A stretch of 40,953 nt of DNA from Thermoprotei archaeon (GCA_003649235.1 QMRG01000003.1:1-40953), one strand, 5' to 3'. Numbered from the stretch's first letter, positions 25,743 through 35,169 are shown. The notes: generated from the sequence alone by a model not told the origin. Made by a program: numbers and translations.

Positions 25743-25797
25743 TTTAAGCATGCCATATGGGAATAGTTAAATTGAACTAAATACATTAGAATTAATA

Positions 25798-26358
25798 ATG
25801 AGAATCCACAAATTGTCGACTATAGTCCTATTACTACTAATCTTATTTTCAATAGTGGTGATGGCAAATCCTTCTAAAGAAGAAAAATGTGTATCGCTAT
25901 CCTGTGTAGGAGAAGACCATTTAGAAGCTGAAGAGGCTAAAAGGAGAGCTGGCAATCCCTGCTGGGGTTGGTTAGCGACGCACACATATCCTCTTTCATA
26001 TAAGATGAGAGTTTCGAAAATAGATGTTAAAGTAACAATAGGCCCATTAGATATCCCTGGTAGAGAAGGAAGATTATTTATAGAAACGAGTTTAGACGGC
26101 GAGAACTGGAAAATTGTTAAATCATTTCGCGTAAGGTCTGGCGAAGAGTATGAATTCGAAGTAGAACTGGAAAATCCTAGAGATGCTGAATATATTAGGC
26201 TTAGAGTTGATCCACCACCTTATGTTGGTGAATGGCTTTCAGTAGACTTCTCATCGCTTACTATTTGTGAAACTATTGAGAAAACTGGTATATGCAACGT
26301 TACGTTATTTTCTGTAATCATAGCGGCTCTGACACTGTTATTAAAATTTAAGGTTTAA
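25798..26358 (+). CDS. Secreted discoidin-like protein with C-terminal membrane helix
   Basis: 186 residues. Signal peptide 1-24, a beta-sandwich domain (about 30-160) with LFIETSLDGENWKIV, EYEFEVELENPRDAEYIRLR and EWLSVDF, strongly reminiscent of F5/8-type C (discoidin) carbohydrate- or lipid-binding domains, then a hydrophobic C-terminal helix (about 166-184). Four cysteines in the mature domain (CVSLSC, NPCWG, ICETI) could form disulphides. It is divergent from the surface operon by 87 bases and fits the same exported module. Ligand unknown. Confidence 0.75.
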   Translation: MRIHKLSTIVLLLLILFSIVVMANPSKEEKCVSLSCVGEDHLEAEEAKRRAGNPCWGWLATHTYPLSYKMRVSKIDVKVTIGPLDIPGREGRLFIETSLDGENWKIVKSFRVRSGEEYEFEVELENPRDAEYIRLRVDPPPYVGEWLSVDFSSLTICETIEKTGICNVTLFSVIIAALTLLLKFKV

Positions 26359-26457
26359 TATTTCACTTTTTAGTACAAAAATGTTAAAAATATTATGTCT
26401 ATATTTATCATTTTTCTACCTATTTTTTAGATAATTTCTTCTATTTTTACAAGAAGG

Positions 26458-26470
26458 AATATATTTATTA
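26458..26470 (+). promoter_or_regulatory. TATA box of the first glycan gene run
   Basis: AATATATTTATTA is centred 30 nt before the ATG at 26494, typical of a leaderless archaeal transcript. Upstream T-runs (26411-26428) may end transcription from the discoidin-like gene. Confidence 0.6.
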
Positions 26471-26493
26471 AGTAAAAGTTTCTCTATGTTCTC

Positions 26494-27648
26494 ATGGAAA
26501 TATTAATGGTACAGATGACTGGCAACTACCCTCTAGATATAGGGGGGCCGGCTACAGTAGCTTATTACATAGCGTATAACTTGGCTTTACGGAATGTGGA
26601 GGTCTCGATGCTTATCCGTATAAAAGAACAGAACGAGTTAAAGGAACTGAGAAAAACTAGCGAATTTCAGATCTTAGAAGAAAAGATTAACATTATACCT
26701 GTAACTATGAAATACGATTTTAAAAATATGGTGAATATACCAGCGGTCCTGTATAAGATATATAAGGTAACCCGAGACTTTAATCCGGAAAAATACGATA
26801 TAATACATTATAACTCTCCTCCGGTAGACATAACGTTATTATATCCTCTCAAATCTAAGGGAAAAACTAAACAGACTATAGCCATACATGGAGGATTGTT
26901 TTATGAAAGTGGAAATTTCATCGGCCGCTCCATTATGAGGAGATATTCGAATCTGTTTCAGAGAGTTATAGCTCTAAACGAATTTTCTAAAAAATTAGCG
27001 TTAAAAGCTGGTTTTGTAGAATCTATTATTGAGAAAATACCTAATGGGGTCGATATAGATTATTTTAATAAAGTAAATAAAATCTCTTTAGATGGCGATC
27101 CTTCTTTAGTATATGCTGGAAGATTGACTAAAGTTAAAGGTGTGGATATCCTCCTGGAGGCTTTTCATCTTTTCTTGAAAACTCATCCTAAAGCCCATCT
27201 TTATGTTATTGGAAATGGAAAAGAAAGAGCATATTTAGCTAAATTAGTAGAAAGATTGAATTTATCAGAAAATGTGACATTTACAGGCTTTATTCCATCA
27301 ATTAGAAAAGTTCATGAGTTTATAAAATCGGCCGATATCTTCGTTTTACCTTCATATATGGAAAATTTCAGCATCTCACTGCTAGAAGCTATGGCTTCTA
27401 AAACTCCTATAATAGCATCTGATGCAGAAGGCAACCTAGAAGTGCTTGTAGGGAAAACTGCGTTATTTTTCCGTCGAGGGGATAGTAGAGATTTAGCGGA
27501 AAAAATTAGAGTATTAGCTGAAGATGAAGAATATCGTAGCAAGCTCGCTGAAGAGGCTTATAATCTAGCAATTAAAGAGTATTCCTGGGATGTGGTTACA
27601 AATCGTTATCTTCAAGTTTTCCAAAATCTAGTAGGAGAAAGTCGATGA
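26494..27648 (+). CDS. GT4 family glycosyltransferase
   Basis: 384 residues, GT-B fold. N-terminal domain begins with a strand and glycine-rich loop (GNYPLDIGGPATVAYYIA), the C-terminal domain shows VYAGRLTKVKGVDILLEAF, the sugar-nucleotide site and the E-x7-E motif (YMENFSISLLEAMASK). GT4 enzymes are retaining transferases using nucleotide sugars. Cytoplasmic, no membrane segment. It heads a run of four genes joined by ATGA/TAATG overlaps (26494-30711), leading the surface-glycan cluster. Donor and acceptor sugars cannot be predicted. Confidence 0.92.
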   Translation: MEILMVQMTGNYPLDIGGPATVAYYIAYNLALRNVEVSMLIRIKEQNELKELRKTSEFQILEEKINIIPVTMKYDFKNMVNIPAVLYKIYKVTRDFNPEKYDIIHYNSPPVDITLLYPLKSKGKTKQTIAIHGGLFYESGNFIGRSIMRRYSNLFQRVIALNEFSKKLALKAGFVESIIEKIPNGVDIDYFNKVNKISLDGDPSLVYAGRLTKVKGVDILLEAFHLFLKTHPKAHLYVIGNGKERAYLAKLVERLNLSENVTFTGFIPSIRKVHEFIKSADIFVLPSYMENFSISLLEAMASKTPIIASDAEGNLEVLVGKTALFFRRGDSRDLAEKIRVLAEDEEYRSKLAEEAYNLAIKEYSWDVVTNRYLQVFQNLVGESR

Positions 27649-28637
27649 TAAGGTTAAAAATTCCTTTAAAAAATGCATCTAAGCCTTTATTGATACCAAC
27701 TTTTGAAGGTAGTGATCAAGCTGTTCATCCAGATATAGTCAAAGTAGGAAGAAAATATGTGCTTACGTTCACTCCTTATCCGTTTTCAAATGAACTTTAT
27801 GAAAATCCTTCAATAGTTGTCAGTAACGATGGAATATCATGGTATGAAGATGGTATTAAAAATCCAGTAGCGCGACCAAAAGCAGATGATGAACTTACAA
27901 GTGATCCAGATATCGTATATACAAATGGACGTTTCTACCTCTTCTATATAAACTGGAAATGGGGCGGAAAATTTTTCAAAAAAGCCAGGGCGTTAATGAA
28001 GCAGTATACCAAACAGTACTTTTCTGCGATAAATCTAATCGTCTCACGTGATTTAAAAAATTGGAGTCATCCTCTCCAAATAGTAAAAAGTGGAGGTTTT
28101 TCTAGTTTCTTCCCATTTACTAGGCTAATCGTAAGTCCCTCTGTAACTTGGGATAGAATATTTAGAATGTGGTACGTAAAAGTTTTTGGATGTACTAATA
28201 CGCAACCACGTATGTACTATCGGGAAAGTTTCGACGGGATCAAATGGAGTAGAGAGAAGAAAGTATTTATTGAAATGCCTAGAAACGAGGTTTTGTGGCA
28301 TATAGATGTCGAGAAGCTAAGTAACGGCAGCTATTTAATGATCATCGCCGCCTATCCACAATCGGCTAATTGTGGAAAAGTAAAGAGATTATACCTGGCG
28401 TTATCGGATGATGGTCTCAAATGGACTGTTTTTAAAGAACCGTTACTCACAACCAGTACTGGAGAATCTTGGGACAGCGATGGACTCTACAGGTCCACGT
28501 TTACCATCGAAGATGGTAAAATTCATCTTTGGTATACCGGCTTAAAAAATGAAGTATGGAGAATAGGATATACAGTATCTGAAACTCCTCTATTTAGTGA
28601 AAATGTTTACTCATTAAACGTGGTTGAGGCGAAATAA
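27645..28637 (+). CDS. GH43/GH130-like five-bladed beta-propeller protein
   Basis: 330 residues, start overlapping the previous stop (ATGA). Repeated blade motifs with aspartates: AVHPDIVKVGRKYVLTFTPY (Asp30), TSDPDIVYTNGRFYLFY (Asp89), NLIVSRDLKNWSHP, YYRESFDGIKWSREKKV, LALSDDGLKWTVF, IEDGKIHLWYTG. This is the architecture of glycoside hydrolases and phosphorylases of the GH43, GH32 or GH130 type. No signal peptide, so it would act in the cytoplasm, which is unusual for a hydrolase inside a biosynthesis operon; a sugar phosphorylase or a non-catalytic binding role is also possible. Catalytic residues not fixed. Confidence 0.8.
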   Translation: MIRLKIPLKNASKPLLIPTFEGSDQAVHPDIVKVGRKYVLTFTPYPFSNELYENPSIVVSNDGISWYEDGIKNPVARPKADDELTSDPDIVYTNGRFYLFYINWKWGGKFFKKARALMKQYTKQYFSAINLIVSRDLKNWSHPLQIVKSGGFSSFFPFTRLIVSPSVTWDRIFRMWYVKVFGCTNTQPRMYYRESFDGIKWSREKKVFIEMPRNEVLWHIDVEKLSNGSYLMIIAAYPQSANCGKVKRLYLALSDDGLKWTVFKEPLLTTSTGESWDSDGLYRSTFTIEDGKIHLWYTGLKNEVWRIGYTVSETPLFSENVYSLNVVEAK

Positions 28638-29770
28638 TGAGGGTTCTTCTATATATAGACGATTTGAGTATAAAAGGAGGCGGAGAAAGAATTGCAATGT
28701 ATTTTCTTAAAGCATTGCTTAATAATGGAATAGATACCTATTTTTTAACACTAACAAATGTTAAAACATTTGAAGAGATTAATAAATATCACAGAGAGTA
28801 TCCGGAGAAATTTTTTAAAGCATGGCCGACTGCGAGATGGAGTTATGTGATTCCTAAAAAGACAAGGCTAATTAGTATAGCTTTAGACTTCATATTTTTC
28901 ATAACGATATATTTACAACTATTTTTGATAAATAGGAAGGTAAAACCCGATGCGTATATCGTTATCGTAAATACTACGTGTCAAAATGCACCTTTCCTGC
29001 TTCATGGAAAACCAGTTATATCTTGGGGTTTAACTCCGTTCAGAAAGAAGTGGCCGCTTGTGCTCCAGAACGTTACTCTAAGGAAGGGATTAATAACTAA
29101 AAGGCTAATCCTAGTAGTAGGGTCTAAACGTCAAAAACAGGTATCCGATGCAGAGTATAGACCATATATTAGAGTGATTACGGTAGGTTACGACGATAAG
29201 CTATTCAAGTATAGTGATGAAGAGAAAATCAAAGGAAGAATAGTCTATATAGCTAGAATTTCGCCAGAAAAAAGGGTTGATCTAGCAATAGAAACTGCTA
29301 GATTTCTTAAAGATAGATACAAAGATTTTGAGTTAATGATAGTAGGCTATCCACAGAGTATAAAATATTATAAAAAGCTCAGTAAAATGATAGCAAAATA
29401 TGATCTGCTAGAAAACGTAAAGATAATTCCACAAGAATCTCCAGAAGTTATTAAGAAAAACTTAGCAAAAGCAGAGATTTTTTGGAATTTCTCTGATGGA
29501 TATGGAGGAGTGGTGAATTATGAAGCTTTGGCCTGCGGATGTATACCAGTAGTTTTACGAAACTTCAAGGATCAGATAAACAAATACGGATATGTAGTAG
29601 ATGATATTGAGGAAGCCGTCAATGCAACAATAAAAATATTGAAAATGGAATATAGTGAAAAGAGAAAAATAGCATTAAAATGTTCAAAGTATGCAAAGAA
29701 ATTTTCTAGATCATTTTTTGAGAAAAAATTTATTAATCTTTTAATCACCAAGCTATCAAATCGAGGTTGA
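28637..29770 (+). CDS. GT4-like glycosyltransferase
   Basis: 377 residues; TAATG overlap with the previous gene. N-terminal start RVLLYIDDLSIKGGGERIA, with hydrophobic segments around residues 75-95 that may touch the membrane, and C-terminal GT-B domain: RIVYIARISPEKRVDLAIE, and FSDGYGGVVNYEALACGCIPVV in place of the E-x7-E region. It resembles ALG11-type and archaeal mannosyltransferases in outline. Part of the same co-translated run. Confidence 0.87.
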   Translation: MRVLLYIDDLSIKGGGERIAMYFLKALLNNGIDTYFLTLTNVKTFEEINKYHREYPEKFFKAWPTARWSYVIPKKTRLISIALDFIFFITIYLQLFLINRKVKPDAYIVIVNTTCQNAPFLLHGKPVISWGLTPFRKKWPLVLQNVTLRKGLITKRLILVVGSKRQKQVSDAEYRPYIRVITVGYDDKLFKYSDEEKIKGRIVYIARISPEKRVDLAIETARFLKDRYKDFELMIVGYPQSIKYYKKLSKMIAKYDLLENVKIIPQESPEVIKKNLAKAEIFWNFSDGYGGVVNYEALACGCIPVVLRNFKDQINKYGYVVDDIEEAVNATIKILKMEYSEKRKIALKCSKYAKKFSRSFFEKKFINLLITKLSNRG

Positions 29771-30711
29771 TTAATATTAAAAAACACATAGTCTCTATAG
29801 TAATACCATCTTATAATTCACATTCTACAATAAAAGAGTGTATAAAAGCCTTGCTTAATCAAAATGTAGAGAGAGACTATGAAATAGTAGTAGTCGATAG
29901 TAGCGATGATAAAGGAGTTGTTGAGATGCTTAAAGAATTTCCAAAAGTGAAAGTTCATTATTTTGAAAAGCATGTAAATGCTGGTAAAGCGAGAAATTTA
30001 GGAGTAAAATTAAGCAGAGGAGAGATTATAGCCTTTATAGACTCGGATTGTATAGCACCTGAAAACTGGCTTAAAAAGATTCTGAAATATTTCGATGAAT
30101 ATCCGCAAATTTGTGGAGTTTTGGGAGTTTATACTGGAGGACGTAGCCTATTAGAGAAAATATGTGGAGGAGAATTCTTAGAGGAATTCAGTATAGGATT
30201 TTTTGACGGCTTTATAGAGGGAAACTGTGCTTTTAAAAGAGAAATTTTTGAAAAAGGATGTTTTTGGAGTGAAAGAAGCAGATCTGAATACGTAGATTTA
30301 GCTAAATGTATAAAATTTAAAATCAAAAAACCCGTACTATGGGATCCTGATTTAAAAGTTTTGCATCTAGGAAGAGTGACATGGGGGAAAATTATCAAAT
30401 CTGGTATATCAAAGTTTGAAGAAGATAAGAAGAATAAAGTTCTCTTAGCCAGATCGTCCTTATTAGCTTTTATGTTAATAGCAGGTTTTCTGCTATTTCC
30501 TTATTCGTTACTCACTATGAATTTTAAATATCTGCTTTTATCAATTTTGCCTAATATTCTTCTCGTATATTATGCTTTTAAAGACCGCATGCTTTCCTTT
30601 AAATATAGGATTTTATTTCTGCCTTACTCAATTTTAATAAAATGGGTTTTCTGGCTTGGATGGATCTACGCTCTCTCCAGGGAAGTTTTCAAAAGGGCAA
30701 AAATAATATAG
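29767..30711 (+). CDS. GT2 family glycosyltransferase with C-terminal membrane segments
   Basis: 314 residues from TTG 29767, overlapping the previous stop; the first family strand (IVSIVIPSYNS) follows 7 residues in. The GT-A signature is complete: VVVDSSDD, KARNLGVKLSRGEIIAFIDSD (Asp-x-Asp) and ENWLKKI. Two or three hydrophobic helices at the C-terminus (about 230-305) anchor it in the membrane, as in transferases acting on lipid-linked glycans. Typically inverting. It ends the first run of glycan genes. Confidence 0.9.
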   Translation: MINIKKHIVSIVIPSYNSHSTIKECIKALLNQNVERDYEIVVVDSSDDKGVVEMLKEFPKVKVHYFEKHVNAGKARNLGVKLSRGEIIAFIDSDCIAPENWLKKILKYFDEYPQICGVLGVYTGGRSLLEKICGGEFLEEFSIGFFDGFIEGNCAFKREIFEKGCFWSERSRSEYVDLAKCIKFKIKKPVLWDPDLKVLHLGRVTWGKIIKSGISKFEEDKKNKVLLARSSLLAFMLIAGFLLFPYSLLTMNFKYLLLSILPNILLVYYAFKDRMLSFKYRILFLPYSILIKWVFWLGWIYALSREVFKRAKII

Positions 30712-30787
30712 AAAAAATGTCTAAAAGCATAGAAAAGTATTCATAGAAGTATGATAACATTAGAATATCAAATCGGCGCTGGTAAAA

Positions 30788-31738
30788 ATGTATAGCGAAA
30801 ATGTAAGAGAAAAAATCTTAATCACCGGAGCTACTGGCTTTATAGGAAGTCATCTTTTGCCGAAGCTAGTAGAAATGGGATACGACGTCTATGCTTTTCA
30901 AAGATATATAACTGGCAGATACGTCTTAGGCTCGAATGTAAAAACTGTTTTTGCGGATTTAAGAAATGAAGTAGATGTTAGGAGAGCCATAAAACTCGTA
31001 CAACCTGATTATGTAATCCATTTAGCCGCTATAAGCCCGGTATCCTATAGCTACGACCATCCTCAAGAAGTTACAGAAGTTAACTATCTCGGAACTGTAA
31101 ACCTGGCAGAAGCTTGTCTCCGAGAAGTACCACGCTTTAAGCAATTCCTTTTCGCCTCCACCTCCGAAACATATGGAAATGGACCCGTGCCTAAAAAAGA
31201 AGATACTCCTCAAAACCCTAATAGCCCCTATGCGGTAAGCAAGCTTGCCGCTGAAAAATACCTATTATACCTGAGAGATGCCTACGATTTTCCAGTAACT
31301 ATACTTAGGAACTTTAACACTTATGGTAGGAAGAGAAATACTCATTTTTTCATAGAGAGGACTATTTGCCAAATGTTGACAAGCGATGAGGTAAGGCTCG
31401 GTGATCCAAACCCAATACGGGATTTTATGTATGTTGAAGATCACGTTAATGCTTACCTAACCTGTCTAGGTAATAGAAAGGCTATAGGCGAGATATTCAA
31501 TTTCTGTACAGGTCGTTACATGAGACTTGATGAAGTAACGAAGATAATTGAAAAATTAACAGAATTTAATGGAGTAATTAGATGGTATACTATTCCAGCT
31601 AGACCTCTCGATATAAAAGTCCTATACGGAGACTATTCTAAAGCAAAGAGACTTTTAAACTGGGAGCCTAAATACACGCTAGAAGAAGGACTAAAACTAA
31701 CTGTCGAGTATTGGCGGAAAGCCCTAAATAAATACTAA
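30788..31738 (+). CDS. NAD-dependent sugar epimerase/dehydratase (extended SDR)
   Basis: 316 residues. Rossmann NAD motif GATGFIGSH (residues 12-20), FADLRN, HLAAISP, the catalytic Ser/Thr in STSETYG and the Y-x3-K pair in SPYAVSKLAAEK, then RNFNTYG and RDFMYVEDHV: a complete extended short-chain dehydrogenase of the GDP-mannose 4,6-dehydratase or UDP-sugar epimerase type. It makes an activated sugar for the cluster. Its stop overlaps by 4 bases that of the convergent aminotransferase, with which it could form an amino-sugar route. Confidence 0.92.
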   Translation: MYSENVREKILITGATGFIGSHLLPKLVEMGYDVYAFQRYITGRYVLGSNVKTVFADLRNEVDVRRAIKLVQPDYVIHLAAISPVSYSYDHPQEVTEVNYLGTVNLAEACLREVPRFKQFLFASTSETYGNGPVPKKEDTPQNPNSPYAVSKLAAEKYLLYLRDAYDFPVTILRNFNTYGRKRNTHFFIERTICQMLTSDEVRLGDPNPIRDFMYVEDHVNAYLTCLGNRKAIGEIFNFCTGRYMRLDEVTKIIEKLTEFNGVIRWYTIPARPLDIKVLYGDYSKAKRLLNWEPKYTLEEGLKLTVEYWRKALNKY

Positions 31739-32847
31739 TTTGCTAGTTTTTCTAAAACTTCTAATACTTTATCTTGTTCTTTACCTGTAATTTCTACGAA
31801 TAAAGGCAAAGATAGCACAGTATCGCTTGCTTTTTCGGTATTTGGAAGATATCCACGACTATATCCGAATAGTCTAATGTAGACGGGTTGGAGATGTATA
31901 GGTGGATCGAAAGCGCATCGAGTTTCTATACCTTCTCTTTCGTAAAGCTCAATGGCTTTATCTCTAAGTTCTCTAGACTTGAATTGAACCGTATAGAACA
32001 TGTATGTATGTCTTACATATGGAGCCTCATAAGGAGGACGTACAAACTCTAACTCTTCGATTCTTCGTGTATAATATCTAGCCTTTTCAATTTTTCTAGC
32101 TAAAACCCATTCTAATCGTTTAAGCTGAACGAGTCCAAGTGCAGCTTGAATATCTGTCATCCTATAGTTAAAGCCTATGTATTTATAGCGAAACTGTTCA
32201 TGTTGTCCATGTGATCTTAACATTCTAATTTTCTCAGCTAATTCTTCGTCATTAGTAGTGATCATACCTCCTTCTCCAGTAGTCATATTCTTATTAGGAT
32301 AAAAAGAAAAGCAAGCTGCATGCCCTAAACTTCCTACTATCTTACCCTTATATATGCTGCCATGAGCTTCAGCGGCATCCTCTATGAGGAAAAGGCCATT
32401 TTCCTCCGAAATCTCTTTTAGTTCATCCATTTCTGCCGGATGACCTGCATAATGGACGGCTATAATAGCCCTGGTTTTTTCAGAGAGTTTCTCTCTAACC
32501 GAGTTAGGGTCTATATTTAGTGTTAAAGGATCTATGTCTGCGAAAACGGGTTTCGCGCCCTGATATAAAACGACATTCGCTGTAGAAATAAATGAGAATG
32601 AAGGAACTATAACTTCATCTCCAGGTCCTATTTCCAGCGCGGCTAATACTAGATGTAAAGCTGCAGTTCCATTCGTAACGGCAACTCCTTCTTTAGCACC
32701 AACATACCTGGAAAATTCTTTTTCAAAACGTTCCACATAAACGCCTTGAGAAAGCCGTTTTTCAAGAACCACCTTATAAACAGCTTGAGCGTCTTCTTCT
32801 GTAATATATGGCATGGCGTAAGGGATTAAATATTTGTTTTTACGCAC
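31735..32847 (-). CDS. DegT/DnrJ/EryC1/StrS family sugar aminotransferase
   Basis: 370 residues from GTG 32847, with GGTGA upstream. Fold-type I PLP enzyme: VTNGTAALHLVLAAL (phosphate-binding), IEDAAEAHGS (Asp that pairs with the pyridine N), and the Schiff-base lysine in FYPNKNMTTGEGG. These transaminases convert keto-sugar nucleotides to amino-sugars, so the partner is likely a 4,6-dehydratase in the cluster. It is the only minus-strand gene in the glycan cluster, with its own TATA box at 32888-32899. Confidence 0.93.
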   Translation of the reverse strand: MRKNKYLIPYAMPYITEEDAQAVYKVVLEKRLSQGVYVERFEKEFSRYVGAKEGVAVTNGTAALHLVLAALEIGPGDEVIVPSFSFISTANVVLYQGAKPVFADIDPLTLNIDPNSVREKLSEKTRAIIAVHYAGHPAEMDELKEISEENGLFLIEDAAEAHGSIYKGKIVGSLGHAACFSFYPNKNMTTGEGGMITTNDEELAEKIRMLRSHGQHEQFRYKYIGFNYRMTDIQAALGLVQLKRLEWVLARKIEKARYYTRRIEELEFVRPPYEAPYVRHTYMFYTVQFKSRELRDKAIELYEREGIETRCAFDPPIHLQPVYIRLFGYSRGYLPNTEKASDTVLSLPLFVEITGKEQDKVLEVLEKLAN

Positions 32848-32887
32848 TAATATTCACCAATCAAGTGAGGGATACATCTCTATTGAA

Positions 32888-32899
32888 GTATTTATACAT
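32888..32899 (-). promoter_or_regulatory. TATA box for the aminotransferase gene
   Basis: The minus strand reads ATGTATAAATAC about 46 nt before the GTG at 32847, leaving a leader long enough to hold the GGTGA site. Confidence 0.5.
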
Positions 32900-33033
32900 T
32901 TCCTTTATTTCGGAAAAATTAACTTATTACTTTCATTTTAAACACTATTAACAAGTTATTTTACAAATTTGTTTTCATCATTATAATTGAAAAATAAAAG
33001 GTAGAATAGAAAAATAGAGGAATGATTAGAAGG

Positions 33034-33044
33034 ATTTATATAAT
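33034..33044 (+). promoter_or_regulatory. TATA box for the second glycan gene run
   Basis: ATTTATATAAT lies about 49 nt before the ATG at 33088 in the 240-bp divergent gap; the rest of that gap (32900-33030) is A/T-rich with no open frame or repeat that I can support. Confidence 0.5.
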
Positions 33045-33087
33045 ACACTGTTAAAAAGTATAATAGCAAGATTTAAAGGAAAAATAT

Positions 33088-34038
33088 ATGAAAATATTGG
33101 TAACAGGATCTTCGGGTTTTATCGGAAGTCATATAGTTGATAAATTACTGGAAAAAGGCTATGAAACCGTTGGAATTGATCTCTGGTTTAACAAAGAAGA
33201 TCTATATTATCAATTAGAAAATCCTAATTTTGAATTTGTTAAAGGAAGCATCCTAAACGAAGATTTAATGAAGAAGTTAATTTCCGATTGTGATGTGATA
33301 ATACACTTAGCGGCAATACTAGGTACTTCAGAAACGATAGAAAAATACGATATAATAAAAGTAGTAGAGACTAATATTCTTGGAACAGCTAAAATTCTCA
33401 AATGGGCTTCACAAAAAGGTATTGAAAAGGTAATAATACCATCAGTACCCGACGTACCCTGGCTTAACCCTTATAAGATATCGAAGAGTACTATGGAGAA
33501 ATTCGCTCTCTTATACAATATATATTATAAACTTAAAACTGTAGTTCTTAAATTGGCAAACGTCTATGGACCTAGAGAAAGATGGCCTGAAGCTAGCCTC
33601 GGAGCTCCCTATAACTATCAAAAAGTTGTACCTACCTTTATTATAAACGCATTAAAGGGCAAACCTTTGTTTATCTATGGAGATGGAGAACAGAGAGCCG
33701 ACTATGTATATATAGGCGATGTGGTCGAAGCCTTTCTCAAAGCGCTTCACTCTGAAGAAGCTATAGGACGTGTAATACCGATAGGGAACGGTAGAACAAC
33801 TTCTGTAAATGAGCTAGCGGATATTATTATAAGGCTTACCGGTAGCGGGTCTTTTAAAAAATACAGCTCTATGAGGAAGGGAGAAATCCCGCTTAGCATA
33901 TACGTAGATACATCTTTGGCTAAAGAACTTCTGAAATTTGAGGCAAAGACTAGTTTGAGAGAAGGATTGGAGAAGACTATACCTTACTACAAAGAAAAAG
34001 TTCTTCTTGAAAGAGAGAAGAGAAAGGTCTTAGTATGA
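33088..34038 (+). CDS. NAD-dependent sugar epimerase/dehydratase (extended SDR), short catalytic loop
   Basis: 316 residues. NAD motif GSSGFIGSH (7-15), HLAAILGTSE, catalytic Y-x3-K in NPYKISKSTMEK, then KLANVYGPRERW and RADYVYIGDVVEAF. The segment between the catalytic serine strand (VIIPSVPD) and the YxxxK helix is about 14 residues shorter than in the other SDR of the cluster and lacks the usual SxxxVYG. Related enzymes are UDP-glucose or UDP-GlcNAc 4-epimerases. It is coupled by ATGA to the next glycosyltransferase. Confidence 0.88.
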   Translation: MKILVTGSSGFIGSHIVDKLLEKGYETVGIDLWFNKEDLYYQLENPNFEFVKGSILNEDLMKKLISDCDVIIHLAAILGTSETIEKYDIIKVVETNILGTAKILKWASQKGIEKVIIPSVPDVPWLNPYKISKSTMEKFALLYNIYYKLKTVVLKLANVYGPRERWPEASLGAPYNYQKVVPTFIINALKGKPLFIYGDGEQRADYVYIGDVVEAFLKALHSEEAIGRVIPIGNGRTTSVNELADIIIRLTGSGSFKKYSSMRKGEIPLSIYVDTSLAKELLKFEAKTSLREGLEKTIPYYKEKVLLEREKRKVLV

Positions 34039-35141
34039 AGATACTATTCATAATGCCTTGGAAGCCCGGCTTAGGATGTATAAAAAAGTGGCTCGAAAAT
34101 TTGACTAAGGAAATGGAAGAGCTCGGGCATAAAACCTATATTTTATCACCTTATAGATTCCCAAAGCCATTGGATAAAATAGCAGTTTTTCTGATATACC
34201 CTCCTTTTATCTATGATAAACTCGGAATGTTGTGGGAATTTATAACAAAATCCTTAATCTATTTACCATTAGCTCTTCCTCTCGCAATATTATATGACTC
34301 CATGATAAGTTTTTATCCTCCAGATTCATTTATTCTCCAACTTTTCTTTAAATTACTAGGTAAAAAGAATTTTTCAGTAGTCCATCAGGCGAGAGATGAA
34401 AGAAATGTAGGTATTAGACTTTCACTATGGAAGATACACTATAAATTGGCCGATGGAGTTATAGCTATCAGTAAGAGTGCCAAAAAAGATGTAGAAGGAA
34501 TCTATGAGGTTAAGAGAGAAAAAATTACAACTATCTACAACGGCTTAAACTTAAACGAATTTAAAAACTTAAAAAATGAACTAGAGATAGAAGGGAAGCC
34601 AGCATTGCTATACGTGGGTAAACTGGAACGAGTCAAAGGACCGGATATACTCTTGGAAGCATTTGCTATAGTCAAGAAACATTGTAAAGAAGCCTTTCTC
34701 CACATTTTGGGAGATGGATCTATGCGAAGCGATCTCATTGAACAGGTTAAAAAGCTAGGTTTAGAGGATAGCGTTAAATTCTATGGTATTGTAGTACCGC
34801 CATATTCGTATATGAAAGCTGCAGATATTTTAGTAATACCTTCTCGTTATGATGCTTTACCCACAGTGGCTCTTGAAGGTATGGCATGCGGAGTTCCTAT
34901 AGTGGCTTCAAATGTAGGAGGATTGAGAGAGATAATACTGGATGGCGAGAATGGGCTAAAAGCCAAACCAGAGCCAGAAGACATTGCAGAGAAAATAATT
35001 TTCCTATGGAAGAACGATAAACTTAGGAAAGAAATAAGCAGTAGGCAACGAGAATTTATTAAAGATTTTACATGGAAAAGAGCTGCTATAGAATATCTCA
35101 ACTATATGGCAAATCTAAAAGAGGTGACTTCTCTTTCCTAA
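34035..35141 (+). CDS. GT4 family glycosyltransferase
   Basis: 368 residues, start overlapping the previous stop. C-terminal GT-B domain clear: LLYVGKLERVKGPDILLEAF, LHILGDGSMRSDLIEQV, and the E-x7-E region SRYDALPTVALEGMACGVPIV. The N-terminal domain includes a hydrophobic stretch (about residues 53-95) that could rest on the membrane near lipid-linked acceptors. Its last codons carry GAGGTGA (35121-35127), apparently the ribosome site of the next gene. Confidence 0.91.
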   Translation: MKILFIMPWKPGLGCIKKWLENLTKEMEELGHKTYILSPYRFPKPLDKIAVFLIYPPFIYDKLGMLWEFITKSLIYLPLALPLAILYDSMISFYPPDSFILQLFFKLLGKKNFSVVHQARDERNVGIRLSLWKIHYKLADGVIAISKSAKKDVEGIYEVKREKITTIYNGLNLNEFKNLKNELEIEGKPALLYVGKLERVKGPDILLEAFAIVKKHCKEAFLHILGDGSMRSDLIEQVKKLGLEDSVKFYGIVVPPYSYMKAADILVIPSRYDALPTVALEGMACGVPIVASNVGGLREIILDGENGLKAKPEPEDIAEKIIFLWKNDKLRKEISSRQREFIKDFTWKRAAIEYLNYMANLKEVTSLS

Positions 35142-35169
35142 ATCTTCAATAAACTTATCAGTAGTAATC

